A stretch of DNA of 64,000 nt from Labedella populi. GTDB taxonomy: Bacteria > Actinomycetota > Actinomycetes > Actinomycetales > Microbacteriaceae. Made by a program: the position numbers and the translations under genes. How positions within the stretch are numbered: position 1 is the stretch's first letter; the number at the start of each line of letters is the position of its first letter. The notes under the pieces were generated by a model. That model had not been told where the DNA came from, made no database searches, and worked only from the letters and a program-made list of their open reading frames with translations. The DNA is taken from positions 46,803 to 110,802 of the forward strand of contig NZ_RZNC01000007.1 in the NCBI RefSeq assembly GCF_004078655.1, given 5' to 3'. This document shows positions 51,814 to 59,870 of the stretch, piece after piece.

Positions 51814-53144
51814 TGACCCGCGAGTTCGAAGGCGTCGGCGATCTGGGCGTCGAGCTCTGTCAGACCCTCTTCGAGGTCTGCCGACTCGCCCGTCTGATAC
51901 GTGGTCCAGAAGTCGGCGAAGCTCTCGGCGTAGGCGGCTCCATCGGCCGTCGCCGGCATCGTCACACTGTGCTCGTGCTGCGCCGCCTCGAGGAAGACGC
52001 GGTACTCGTCACTGACCTCGAGGTTGGGCGATTCCAGCGCGGAATGAAGAGTGGGAATGTTCTTCAGCCCATTGGCCATCTTCACGACGGCATCCGTATC
52101 CGTGGTCATGAACTTGAGCAGCGCCCACGCCAGTTCCTTATTATCGGAGCCCTTCGCGATCCCCGCGACGTTGCCGCCCAGCCAGCCGGCCCCGTACAGA
52201 TCGGGCGCGTCGTCCACGACCGGCAGCGGTGCGACACCGTAGTCGAGGTCGGGAACCTGATCTGCGAGGAAGGCCGTTCGGTACTCACCGTCCATGTTCA
52301 TCACGACCTTGCCGACGTTGAAGGCGTTATCCGCGGAGAACTCCTGACCGAGCCCCGCCGTAAAGCGCTGGAGTTTGTCGTAACCGATCTCGTCGACGAA
52401 CGCCTTCTGCCACTCGATGACCTCGCTCCACGCGGGATCCGTGGCGAAGTCGGGATTGCCGTCCTCGTCGAGGAACGAAGCCCCCGTCATCGCCGCGAAG
52501 TGGGACGGCGAGTTCTCGTAGAAGCCGACCAGGGGGTTGAAGCCGAGTTGCTTGATCGAGCCGTCGGCGTTGAACGTCGTCAGCTCCATCCCGATGTCGT
52601 GCAACTCGGTGAGTGTCTTCGGCGGTTCCGTGATGCCGGCGGCATCGAAGATCGTCTTGTTGTACATGAGCGCCCCGGTGTCGGTGAGCGCCGGGAGCGT
52701 ACACTGCACGCCGTCGTACGACGTGTAGTCGAGGGTGCGCTCGAGCACGTCGTCCATATCCACGTCGTCGCGCTCGATGTACGGGTTGAGGTCGACGAAA
52801 GCACCCGTCGAGCAGAACTTGCCGACGATCGCCGTGGAGTAGGAGAGGCCGACGTCGATATTGCCTCCCGAGGAGATGACCTTCTGCAGTTTGTCGTCGT
52901 CCTGACCAGAGTTGACCTCGACGGTCACATCAGGGTTGGCGGCCTCGAAGTCGTCGATGACGGACTGCACGACCTCCGCCTCGCGTCCGCTGAAGAAGTG
53001 CCAGAGTGAGACGGTGCCCTCGAGCTTCTCGGGCGCGGACTCGGCGATGGTCTGCTCGGAATCGCTCGAACAGCCGGCGAGGATGAGTGCTCCGGTGACA
53101 ACGGTCGACATGACCGTCAGTCGGAGCGTTCGGTTCTGCGTCAT
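51810..53144 (-). CDS. sugar ABC transporter substrate-binding lipoprotein
   Basis: A 444-residue SBP family 1 protein. The lipobox is ALILAGC (Cys near residue 25). VSLWHFFSGREAEVVQSVIDDFEAANPDVTVEV is the usual N-terminal domain start, and DTGALMYNKTIFDAAGI a sugar-pocket strand. It is the first gene of the operon. The 190 bp upstream to the ROK gene are GGTG/CACC-rich, with no gene I can see. Ligand probably a di- or oligosaccharide, as the GH4 enzyme follows. Confidence 0.9.
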   Translation of the reverse strand: MTQNRTLRLTVMSTVVTGALILAGCSSDSEQTIAESAPEKLEGTVSLWHFFSGREAEVVQSVIDDFEAANPDVTVEVNSGQDDDKLQKVISSGGNIDVGLSYSTAIVGKFCSTGAFVDLNPYIERDDVDMDDVLERTLDYTSYDGVQCTLPALTDTGALMYNKTIFDAAGITEPPKTLTELHDIGMELTTFNADGSIKQLGFNPLVGFYENSPSHFAAMTGASFLDEDGNPDFATDPAWSEVIEWQKAFVDEIGYDKLQRFTAGLGQEFSADNAFNVGKVVMNMDGEYRTAFLADQVPDLDYGVAPLPVVDDAPDLYGAGWLGGNVAGIAKGSDNKELAWALLKFMTTDTDAVVKMANGLKNIPTLHSALESPNLEVSDEYRVFLEAAQHEHSVTMPATADGAAYAESFADFWTTYQTGESADLEEGLTELDAQIADAFELAGQ

Positions 53145-53335
53145 ACGGTGCTCCTTGCTGATCTCGGTGGTGCTGGCGATGGGCGAATCGGTGCTGCAGG
53201 GTGCAGCGGTGGTCCGGGGTGCCTGGTGGTGACGGGACCGGTGGTCGGGTGGAGCGGTTGTGCGGGTGGTGACGTGGAGCGGTGATGGCGAGGTACGGTC
53301 AGGAAAAGACGTTGAGGGGTCGAACAGCGAGGACC

Positions 53336-54529
53336 TCAGGTACCGAGCGCTGCGACCGAGTCGAGGATGGCCGCGCGCACCGTGTCGAGCAGCACGAGCC
53401 GGGCTCCCCGAAGCACCGGGGCATCGTCGACGAGCGCCGTGGCGACCCGTGGCGACCAGCGCGTGTTGTCGGCCATCCACCTCTCGACACGCTGGGCGAG
53501 CGGCACACCGGCGAAGCTCCCGGTGGGACCGGCGAGGACCACGAGCTCCGGATCGAGCACCGCCACAAGTGGAAGCATTGCGGTTCCGACGCGCGGAGCC
53601 AGGTCGTCGAGCAGATCGGCCAGTCGCGGGCTCGCGGCGAGATCGGAACCCAGCAGCGCAAGGAGCTCCGGATATCCATCGACGGAGAGCCCGTGGTCTC
53701 GAGCGAGGTCGACGAGCACCGCGGCGGCGACGAGGTCCTGAACGAGTTCTCCGCTATCCGCCGCGTGCATGTGCGGGCTGGCCGCGAGGTATCCGATTTC
53801 GCCGGCGCCACCGGTCGCCCCCCGGTGGATGCGGCCACCGATGTCGACCGCCACACCCAAGCCTTCGCCGATCCAGAGCAGAGCGAAGCTCGATACGTCT
53901 GCTCCCCCGCCCAGCGAGCGCTCTGCGACGGCGGCGAGATTGGCATCGTTCTCGATGACGACGTCCACTCCGAGTTCCTCGGAGAGGCTGGAGCGCACGC
54001 GCTGACGCGGCCAGCCGGGCATGAAATCGTTGTAGAGAAGCTCATCGGTGCGCGGATCCACGGCCGCCTGGATGCCGACGCTGACGGCGGTGATCGCGGA
54101 GGAAAGGACCCCGGCTGCAGCGCTCGCGGCATCGATGGCGTTCTGGAGCACGACCCCTGCGGAGGTGCCGTTGGCGATCAGAGGTTCGGCGTGTACCGGG
54201 TACTCGCGTCCGGTTACGTCGACGACGACGGATCGCACGACGGACGGAGTCACATCGATCGCCACGCCGACCTCTCGGTCCGCGCGCACCCCGTAGGTGA
54301 CCGCGGCTGGACCGCGGCGGCCGGTCTGCTCTCCGTCGACGGAGATGAGTTCGGCCTCCTCGAGACGGCGCACCATCTCGGCCGCCGTGGGCTTAGACAA
54401 TCCCGAACGACGTGCGAGTTCGTTCTTGGTGAGCGGTCCGTGTTCGATGAGGAGCGCGAGCGCCTTACGGTCATTGAGCATCCGCAACAGCGCCGGAGTG
54501 CCGGGATTGGCCCAATCGGTGTCTGCCAC
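53336..54529 (-). CDS. ROK family transcriptional regulator (NagC/XylR type)
   Basis: A 397-residue regulator with an N-terminal winged HTH (LLIEHGPLTKNELARRSGLSKPTAAEMVRRLEEA) and a ROK sugar domain (VGVAIDVTPSVVRSVVVDV, VIENDANLAAVAERSLGGG). The zinc motif usual in ROK proteins (CxCGxxGCxE) is missing; HMHAADSGELVQD is found in its place, so it is a sensor without kinase activity and an atypical one. Two adjacent palindromes upstream are likely operators. It lies just 5' of the sugar ABC/GH4 operon on the same strand and probably controls it. Confidence 0.88.
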   Translation of the reverse strand: MADTDWANPGTPALLRMLNDRKALALLIEHGPLTKNELARRSGLSKPTAAEMVRRLEEAELISVDGEQTGRRGPAAVTYGVRADREVGVAIDVTPSVVRSVVVDVTGREYPVHAEPLIANGTSAGVVLQNAIDAASAAAGVLSSAITAVSVGIQAAVDPRTDELLYNDFMPGWPRQRVRSSLSEELGVDVVIENDANLAAVAERSLGGGADVSSFALLWIGEGLGVAVDIGGRIHRGATGGAGEIGYLAASPHMHAADSGELVQDLVAAAVLVDLARDHGLSVDGYPELLALLGSDLAASPRLADLLDDLAPRVGTAMLPLVAVLDPELVVLAGPTGSFAGVPLAQRVERWMADNTRWSPRVATALVDDAPVLRGARLVLLDTVRAAILDSVAALGT

Positions 54530-54582
54530 GGTTGCTCCTCGCGATCGTCAGTGGTTGTGCGGGAACGCTAACAGGCAACCTT

Positions 54583-54607
54583 CCTTTCTGAAAGGTTTGT
54601 TTACAAA
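54583..54607. promoter_or_regulatory. paired palindromes before the ROK regulator
   Basis: CCTTTC-T-GAAAGG (54583-54595, perfect) directly abuts TTTGT-TT-ACAAA (54596-54607, perfect). Both are AT-richer than the surroundings and lie 54-78 bp upstream of the ROK start. The second resembles XylR-type ROK sites. Autoregulation is likely. Confidence 0.6.
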
Positions 54608-54709
54608 TCAGAAACAGAAGGTGCGTTGCACCTCCGAAACGGGGTTGCCGCTGGCGCCCACGCCGCCGAGTCCTGCGGGCGGTGTCGGCGCGTCTCGACG
54701 GCGTCGGGG

Positions 54710-54919
54710 TCAGGGCCTGCGAAGCCGCGGTGCTGGCGGCGGCGGCACGGGCTTCGCGGCGATCACGGTGTCGACGTCGATGTGTTCGAGGCCGCGCTTC
54801 CCGTCGACGACGAGAGTCGTCGCATCCGCACTGACCAGGATTCCGAGGGCGTCGGTCGCCTGGCCGCTCGGCAGTAGGTAGCGCACGACGACGCGTGTGC
54901 CGGGTGCCGGGATGATCAC
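54710..54919 (-). CDS. small protein, SH3-like (acetyltransferase-associated type)
   Basis: A 69-residue protein coupled to the SDR gene by a GTGA overlap (GTG 54919). GTRVVVRYLLPSGQATDALGILVSADATTLVVDGKRG resembles the small SH3-like barrel found at the N terminus of Rv0428c-type acetyltransferases. The proline-rich tail VPPPPAPRLRRP follows. No catalytic domain is present. Probably a small nucleic-acid- or protein-binding barrel; function unknown. Confidence 0.6.
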   Translation of the reverse strand: MIIPAPGTRVVVRYLLPSGQATDALGILVSADATTLVVDGKRGLEHIDVDTVIAAKPVPPPPAPRLRRP

Positions 54920-56382
54920 CACGAGCCGGGCCGGTAGTCCTTGAGGAAGACGCCGAAGACGTCCTCCCCCGCTTCGCCGCGCACGATCGGGTCGTAGACG
55001 CGCGCGGCTCCGTCGACGAGGTCGAGGGGCGCGTGGAAGCCCTCCTCCGCGAGACGGATCTTCGTGGGGTGAGGGCGTTCGTCGGTGATCCAGCCCGTGT
55101 CGACGCTCGTCATGAGGATGCCGTCGGTTTCGAACATCTCCTGCGCGCTCGTGCGCGTCAGCATGTTCACCGCGGCCTTCGCCATGTTCGTGTGCGGGTG
55201 ACCCGGCCCCTTGTAGGCGCGGCCGAAGACGCCCTCCATCGCACTCACGTTCACGACGTAGGTGCGCTTCGCCGCGCTCGCCGCCATGGCGGGGCGGAGC
55301 TTCGAGATGAGGATGAACGGGGCCGTCGTGTTGGCCAGCTGCACCTCGAGCATCTCGAGCGGGTCCACCTCGTTCACGTGCTGGGTCCACGAGTTGACGT
55401 CGTGGAGGTCGGGCAGGAGGCCGCCGGCGTCGATCGCGGTGCCCGCCGCGAGCCGTTCGAGCGAGCTCGAGCCGGCCGCCATCGCCTGCTCCGTGAGCTC
55501 GTCGGCGCGCGCCGCGGCGGCCGCGAGGATGGGGTGGGCCGTGACCGAGCGCGCGAGCGCTTGCGGGTGCTCGTCGTTGGTGTGGCCGAAGGTCACGAGT
55601 TCGGGCAGCGGTCCGTCCGGCAGCGGCGCGAGCTCGGCGTCGACGAGCGGCTGGTAGGCGCCGGGCGAGCGGCGCACCGTCTGCGTGGCGTTGTTGATGA
55701 GGATGTCGAGGGGGCCGGCCGCGGCGACGTCCTCCGCAAGTCCGATGACCTGGGCGGGGTCGCGCAAGTCGATGCCGACGACCTTGAGCCGCGAGATCCA
55801 GTCCGCGGAGTCGGGCAGGCTCGTGAACCGCCGCACTGCGTCGCGTGGGAAGCGCGTCGTGATGGTGGTGTGGGCGCCGTCGCGCAGCAACCGCAGCGCG
55901 ATGTACATGCCGATCTTCGCGCGGCCACCTGTCAGCAGAGCGCGCTTGCCCGTGAGATCGGTGCGGGCGTCGCGCTTGGCGTGACTCAGCGCCGCGCACG
56001 ACGGGCAGAGCTGGTGGTAGAACGCATCGACGACCGTGTAGTGCTGCTTGCACATGTAGCAGGGGCGCGACTTGAGCAGCGTTCCAGCCGTGGGCGCCGT
56101 CGTCGAGGTGCCGATGGGAATGCCGCGGGTCTCGTCATCGATGCGGTCGGCGGCCCCCGTCGCCGTCGCGGCGATCACGAGGCGGTCGGCCTCGGCGACG
56201 ACCGCGCGCTTCTCGAGCCGGTGCGCGCGCTTCACGGCCTTGAACATCTTCGCGGTCGCCTGCCGCACGGCGATGAAGTCGGGGTGCGTCTCGTCGACGT
56301 CCGGCAGCTGCTCGAGGACACGGAGCGTGATCTCGAGGTCCGCTGGGGCGATACCGCTGGGCTTCGGAAGATCTGAGGGCAC
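54916..56382 (-). CDS. SDR family oxidoreductase with N-terminal zinc ribbon
   Basis: A 488-residue protein. The first ~105 residues are helical. A four-cysteine zinc ribbon follows (Cys108, 111, 126, 129). Then comes an SDR domain: LTGGRAKIGMYIALRLLRDG near residue 147, ILINNATQTVRRSPG, and NVSAMEGVFGRAYKGPGHPHTNMAKAAVNM, in which the usual YxxxK is replaced by HTNMAK. The missing tyrosine makes standard SDR catalysis uncertain. Start GTG 56382 fits the family end. Similar long SDRs occur across actinobacteria; their substrate is unknown to me. Confidence 0.75.
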   Translation of the reverse strand: MPSDLPKPSGIAPADLEITLRVLEQLPDVDETHPDFIAVRQATAKMFKAVKRAHRLEKRAVVAEADRLVIAATATGAADRIDDETRGIPIGTSTTAPTAGTLLKSRPCYMCKQHYTVVDAFYHQLCPSCAALSHAKRDARTDLTGKRALLTGGRAKIGMYIALRLLRDGAHTTITTRFPRDAVRRFTSLPDSADWISRLKVVGIDLRDPAQVIGLAEDVAAAGPLDILINNATQTVRRSPGAYQPLVDAELAPLPDGPLPELVTFGHTNDEHPQALARSVTAHPILAAAAARADELTEQAMAAGSSSLERLAAGTAIDAGGLLPDLHDVNSWTQHVNEVDPLEMLEVQLANTTAPFILISKLRPAMAASAAKRTYVVNVSAMEGVFGRAYKGPGHPHTNMAKAAVNMLTRTSAQEMFETDGILMTSVDTGWITDERPHPTKIRLAEEGFHAPLDLVDGAARVYDPIVRGEAGEDVFGVFLKDYRPGSW

Positions 56383-56462
56383 ACGAGATTCTACGCTGGA
56401 TGAGGGTTCTGTCCCGCGCCCGAGCAGTTCTCTCCGCTGCGTTCCAGGATGGTTCTCCCTGG

Positions 56463-57656
56463 TCAGGGAGGCGGGAAGGCGCTGACGCCTCCGTGCTCAG
56501 ATGCACTATCGGGGTCAGCCGGAACGACCGCCCGGAGAGACCATCCCTCCGGCGTCCTCTCCGATTCCAACCGTCCTTCGCTGCTCGCGAGTCGCTGCCG
56601 TGCACGTCGCAAGCCGCGTCCCCCCGTCGTGTGATCCTCCGCGGTCAGGCTGGTCGGGGCGACGTTCTTCACGACGAGTTCGACGGCGTCGGGACGGACA
56701 TGGATGCCGATGCTCGCCGACTTCGACTTCGGGGCGTGCTTGATGATGTTGGTAACCGCTTCGACGGCGGTCTCGGTGAGGACTCGTTCAGCGGTCGTTG
56801 CGACACCGAGCGGCACGCTCGGTGTCGCAACGCTCGTAGGGATTCCCGCATCGTGCAGAAGAGCACCCAGCGATGTGACAGCCTCCGTGACACTCCCCTC
56901 GTAGCGGGTGGAGCGCAACCGAGGACCCTCGGTCTTCGTATCGCGGATCAGCGAGAGCAGAGACTGAATACTCTGCAATGCCTGCTCTGCGGACTCCTCG
57001 ATCGTGGTGAGCGACACCTGCCGACCAGCGCGGTCCGGCTGCCGTGGTAACGCCCGCGCGTGAAACAGGATGAGCGTCAGATCATGCGCGATGCCATCGT
57101 GGAGCTCATCGGCGATGCGCTCCTGATCATGCCGCGCGATGGCTTCGAGGTCCTTCGCTATGCGCGCTCGCTCAGCGACGAGAACCGTCTCCCTGGCGGC
57201 TACCAGACGGAATGCAATGCCTGCCAGGAAGGCGATCAACGCAATTCCGGCGATGCCGTACACACCACCCTCGGCTAGTGTCGGCCCGCTGAGAGCGATA
57301 TACGTGGTGAGAGCCCCGAGCAACGCCACGTGGGCGACGATCACCCATGGCACGCACGTCGCGGCAACCAGGCTGAGGGCGATGGCGAGCTCGAGGAGAT
57401 CGCCGCCGCTGCCGGTGAAAACGACGCCGACGCCGCTGATGACCATGACGACGACCGCCGCGATCGTCGGATGCCAGGCGAAGGCAGCCAGGCTCAAGTA
57501 GAGCGCGACCGCGAGGAGGTCGTATCGGGTGAAGGTCCCGCTTGCGAGGATGAACGCGATGGCGATGCACAGGAGCACGCCGACAGCCAGCACCAGCAGA
57601 AGCCGCGCAACCGGATGAAGGGAACGCTGTTCCCAGAAGGCGCGAGAGCGCAGCAT
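56463..57656 (-). CDS. sensor histidine kinase (NarL/HisKA_3 type)
   Basis: A 397-residue membrane kinase with five or six predicted helices in residues 16-150 and no large outer domain. A short coiled linker leads to the HisKA_3 motif ERIADELHDGIAHDLTLI (phosphorylated His186). The ATPase domain has the N-box EAVTNIIKHA and a G-box TTGGRGLRRARQRL. Such compact kinases often sense peptides or membrane state. The start is not certain (GTG 57677 is possible). It lies 64 bp after the small peptide gene on the same strand and is divergent from a response regulator, so the three form one system. Confidence 0.87.
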   Translation of the reverse strand: MLRSRAFWEQRSLHPVARLLLVLAVGVLLCIAIAFILASGTFTRYDLLAVALYLSLAAFAWHPTIAAVVVMVISGVGVVFTGSGGDLLELAIALSLVAATCVPWVIVAHVALLGALTTYIALSGPTLAEGGVYGIAGIALIAFLAGIAFRLVAARETVLVAERARIAKDLEAIARHDQERIADELHDGIAHDLTLILFHARALPRQPDRAGRQVSLTTIEESAEQALQSIQSLLSLIRDTKTEGPRLRSTRYEGSVTEAVTSLGALLHDAGIPTSVATPSVPLGVATTAERVLTETAVEAVTNIIKHAPKSKSASIGIHVRPDAVELVVKNVAPTSLTAEDHTTGGRGLRRARQRLASSEGRLESERTPEGWSLRAVVPADPDSASEHGGVSAFPPP

Positions 57657-57720
57657 CCCCCCGATGGAGGACCGCACGGCGAGGACCGGCTCCCGGTCAG
57701 TGCTGGAAGCCGGAAAGGCT

Positions 57721-57831
57721 TCAGGCACAGATGCCCAGCATCTGACAGAGCCAGTCGCCGAGGTCGGCGTTCGACCGGGCAATCACGTGGACGAATGCTC
57801 CGACACCGTACGTGTTGATCAGTCCCATCAT
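57721..57831 (-). CDS. small peptide with two C-terminal cysteines, candidate pheromone
   Basis: An ORF too short for usual gene calling: 36 codons, beginning ATG ATG, with AAGGAG 3 and 6 nt upstream (the second ATG is better spaced, giving 35 residues). It starts MGLINTYGVGAFVHVIA, hydrophobic and glycine-containing, and ends DLGDWLCQMLGICA with two cysteines five residues apart. It lies just 5' of the histidine kinase gene and is the first gene after the divergent promoter. By position it could be the signal sensed by that kinase, or a small bacteriocin. I know no homologous family. The strong ribosome site and G/C-ending codons support a real gene. Confidence 0.65.
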   Translation of the reverse strand: MMGLINTYGVGAFVHVIARSNADLGDWLCQMLGICA

Positions 57832-57846
57832 CGTCTCCTTCGCTCG

Positions 57847-57886
57847 GGCCGATGTCGATGTCGATGTCCTCGGGACGACATCGGCC
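57847..57886. other. inverted repeat in the peptide gene leader
   Basis: GGCCGATGTCG (57847-57857) pairs perfectly with CGACATCGGCC (57876-57886); the first arm runs into further GATGTC copies. In the peptide mRNA it would form a stem just upstream of the ribosome site, which could modulate translation. It could also be a second DNA site for the response regulator. Confidence 0.5.
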
Positions 57887-57914
57887 ATAGTGTCTCCACC
57901 CTACGAGTCATGCT

Positions 57915-57942
57915 CCTGGGGTCACGGAATTCTGACCCCAGG
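57915..57942. promoter_or_regulatory. perfect inverted repeat, probable response-regulator operator
   Basis: CCTGGGGTCA (57915-57924), 8 nt, then TGACCCCAGG (57933-57942): two perfect 10-bp arms centred between the divergent peptide/kinase and regulator genes. A 9-of-10 copy of one arm (TGGCCCCAGG, 58655-58664) precedes the bacteriocin-like gene. TAGGGT on the complement and TAGAAAT on the + strand lie nearby as possible -10 elements. Confidence 0.7.
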
Positions 57943-57981
57943 GCTAGAAATCCGCCGGTGTTCCCGCGGTACCGTGGAGAG

Positions 57982-58632
57982 GTGGCTGGAGTTGTCCGCG
58001 TTCTCGTCGTCGACGACGAAGCCCTCGTGCGGCACGCGCTCCGCGTATTCATCTCAGACGACGATCGCGTCACACTCGTCGGTGAGGCGACGGACGGTTC
58101 CGAGGTGGTGGACGCCTGCAGAACTGTGAAGCCCGACGTCGTCGTCATGGACATCAAGATGCACGAGATCAGCGGCATCGAAGCCACCAGGCGCGTCCTG
58201 CAGTGGAACCCTCGCTGCCGCGTCCTAGCGCTCACCACGTTCACCACGGAGTGGCGTGCGCTCGAGATCCTGCGCGCCGGGGCATGTGGATACCTCGTGA
58301 AGAACTCCACGCCGGAGCAGATCGTCGACGCCATCGTCGCGGCCCATGCCGGTGATCGCGTCGTCTCACCCGAAGTCCAGGAGAGATTCGTGCGTTCAGC
58401 CATCGAAGCGCATGACAGCCCGGTTCCTGAAACGCCTGCGCTGAGCGATCGCGAGCGACGGATCATCGAACTGATCGCACAGGGACTGTCGAACGCAGAG
58501 GTCGCCGAGGCACTCCACTATGCCGAGGGCACCGTGAAGGCCGACATCCGTCACATCAATCATCTGTGGAACGTCGAGAACCGCCTGCAGATCGTCCTCC
58601 GGGCCACCGAGTTCGGGATCATCAGTCTCTGA
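57982..58632 (+). CDS. NarL/LuxR family response regulator
   Basis: A 216-residue regulator. The receiver has acidic residues Asp11-Asp12, phosphoacceptor Asp57 in VVMDIKM, the switch Thr in LALTTF and Lys107 in GYLVKN. The LuxR-type HTH is LSDRERRIIELIAQGLSNAEVAEALHYAEGTVKADI (about residues 152-188). The start is GTG 57982; GGAGAG lies close upstream. It is divergent from the kinase and peptide genes and upstream of the bacteriocin-like gene. I infer it activates both promoters through the shared repeat. Confidence 0.88.
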   Translation: MAGVVRVLVVDDEALVRHALRVFISDDDRVTLVGEATDGSEVVDACRTVKPDVVVMDIKMHEISGIEATRRVLQWNPRCRVLALTTFTTEWRALEILRAGACGYLVKNSTPEQIVDAIVAAHAGDRVVSPEVQERFVRSAIEAHDSPVPETPALSDRERRIIELIAQGLSNAEVAEALHYAEGTVKADIRHINHLWNVENRLQIVLRATEFGIISL

Positions 58633-58654
58633 TCGCGCCTCCTCGTCGTATTCC

Positions 58655-58668
58655 TGGCCCCAGGGCCA
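58655..58668. promoter_or_regulatory. palindrome/half-site before the bacteriocin-like gene
   Basis: TGGCCC-CA-GGGCCA is a perfect short palindrome; its first ten bases TGGCCCCAGG match the arm TGACCCCAGG of the divergent operator at 9 of 10. It lies about 105 bp before the bacteriocin-like ATG, a suitable place for activation by the response regulator. Confidence 0.55.
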
Positions 58669-58770
58669 TGAAGCTCCGCCGAACCTTGCTCCGCCCCATC
58701 GACGGTGGTCGGCTTGCGTTGGCCCCGCGCAGTCGGCGCCGGCCATTCGCAGATCGGGAAGGTGAGAACA

Positions 58771-59565
58771 ATGACGTCGAAAGTCCATGTGAGAGCGAGA
58801 CTCACGGGCGGCCTGTTGGCGACCGTGTTGGCAGCGGTCCTGACGACGACGCTGAGTACGGGAACGGCCTCGGCCACGACCCCGGCGCTCGTCGGGAAAG
58901 CCCCATCGAGCACACAAGCTCAGGCGACCGCAGAGTGCGCGGCACAGCCCGCGAACGTCGAGACCGTCGGCACCGACGGCTCGGCGGAGATGACCCTGCT
59001 CGACGGCGAAGCGTCGGCCGCGGCGGCATCACAAGCCACGAGCCTCGCTGAGGCGGCCGGCATCGCGCCTCAGACGTCTCCGGAGTTCGTGAAATATGAG
59101 GGTGTCAAGGCGTACGCGTTGGACATCGACGGCGTGAAAGCGACCTCGGTGACCTTCCCCCTCGAGGGTGGCGACTTCATCCAGCCGAGCAACGTCTCGT
59201 ACATCGTGGACGAAGCCGGGCAGCTCTCGCAGTACTCGGAGTCGACGGTCGTCGAGCGCGCGGACGGCCTGATCGATCTCCACACCTACCGCGACGGGGC
59301 GCTCATCCACTCCGCCCAGATCGACCCCAGCACCCTCTCGGCACAGTCGGCGAGCGCGAAGGCGATGGATCCGACGACCTGCCTCATGGCGGTACTCGGC
59401 GTGAGCGCTGTCGTCGCCGGCATCATCCTGGTGCTCTGCGGCGGCTCATGCTCTGTTCCCGTCACACCCCCCACTGCTACTATTTGTGCTGCATGCATCG
59501 CTGGAATCGCAGTGGTCGGCGGCGCTTCCATCCCCGCAGTCATGGGCTGCTTCAACGGAGGTTAG
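58771..59565 (+). CDS. secreted precursor with Cys-rich C terminus, halocin-C8-like bacteriocin candidate
   Basis: A 264-residue protein. Residues 1-35 are a Sec-type signal ending TASA (cut before TTPAL). A hydrophilic middle (36-200) has VTFPLEGG and [33 protein letters not shown]. The last ~61 residues are hydrophobic and glycine-rich with six cysteines (204, 223, 227, 239, 242, 260) and end MGCFNGG. This plan (long N-terminal pro-part, Cys-rich hydrophobic C-terminal peptide, similar total length) is that of halocin C8 precursors, where the pro-part gives immunity. Homology is judged by eye. AAGGTGAG precedes ATG. A small membrane protein gene follows 4 bp later. Confidence 0.65.
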   Translation: MTSKVHVRARLTGGLLATVLAAVLTTTLSTGTASATTPALVGKAPSSTQAQATAECAAQPANVETVGTDGSAEMTLLDGEASAAAASQATSLAEAAGIAPQTSPEFVKYEGVKAYALDIDGVKATSVTFPLEGGDFIQPSNVSYIVDEAGQLSQYSESTVVERADGLIDLHTYRDGALIHSAQIDPSTLSAQSASAKAMDPTTCLMAVLGVSAVVAGIILVLCGGSCSVPVTPPTATICAACIAGIAVVGGASIPAVMGCFNGG

Positions 59566-59569
59566 AGGA

Positions 59570-59782
59570 ATGAAGCGTTCAACCGGTCGATTCCTCGTCT
59601 TCTTCATCGTCACGGTCGCCTCAGGAGCCGCGCTGATTCTGCTGATGCCGTCCGCCATCAACCCCGACTCCACGATCCAGCCCTGGATCCCTTCGGTGCT
59701 GGGTGCACTCTTCGCGGCAAGTGCCTTCATCGCCTGGAAGGTCCGACCCGACTGGAAGCAGACACCGTCCACACAGCCGTAG
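59570..59782 (+). CDS. small two-helix membrane protein, possible immunity protein
   Basis: A 70-residue protein: basic start MKRSTGR, helix 1 about residues 8-28 ([19 protein letters not shown]), a short loop with [10 protein letters not shown], helix 2 about 40-58, then a polar tail. It starts 4 bp after the bacteriocin-like gene, with GGAGG overlapping the end of that gene, so it is co-transcribed and probably co-translated. Small membrane proteins beside bacteriocin genes are often immunity factors. No family recognised. Confidence 0.65.
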   Translation: MKRSTGRFLVFFIVTVASGAALILLMPSAINPDSTIQPWIPSVLGALFAASAFIAWKVRPDWKQTPSTQP

Positions 59783-59795
59783 CCGAGATCTGACA

Positions 59796-59834
59796 CCGGC
59801 CTCGACGAGGACTCCCGTTCCTCGTCGAGGCCGG
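59796..59834. terminator. strong bidirectional terminator
   Basis: A perfect 16-bp stem (59796-59811 with 59819-59834) around CTCCCGT. It closes the bacteriocin-like operon 13 bp after its last stop and serves the convergent lactonase gene too. Confidence 0.88.
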
Positions 59835-59870
59835 CCCCTGTGTGACGGGGGCTCGGTCCCGCCACCGAGG

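Noticed and set aside
53145..53335. A small gene between the ROK regulator and the sugar-binding protein
   Set aside because: Only a GGTG/CACC-rich stretch is present, with no start preceded by a ribosome site and no recognisable product.
58566..59051. A 161-codon frame overlapping the response regulator and the bacteriocin-like gene
   Set aside because: Arg-rich shadow frame without a ribosome site or family similarity; it overlaps two genes with clear signals.
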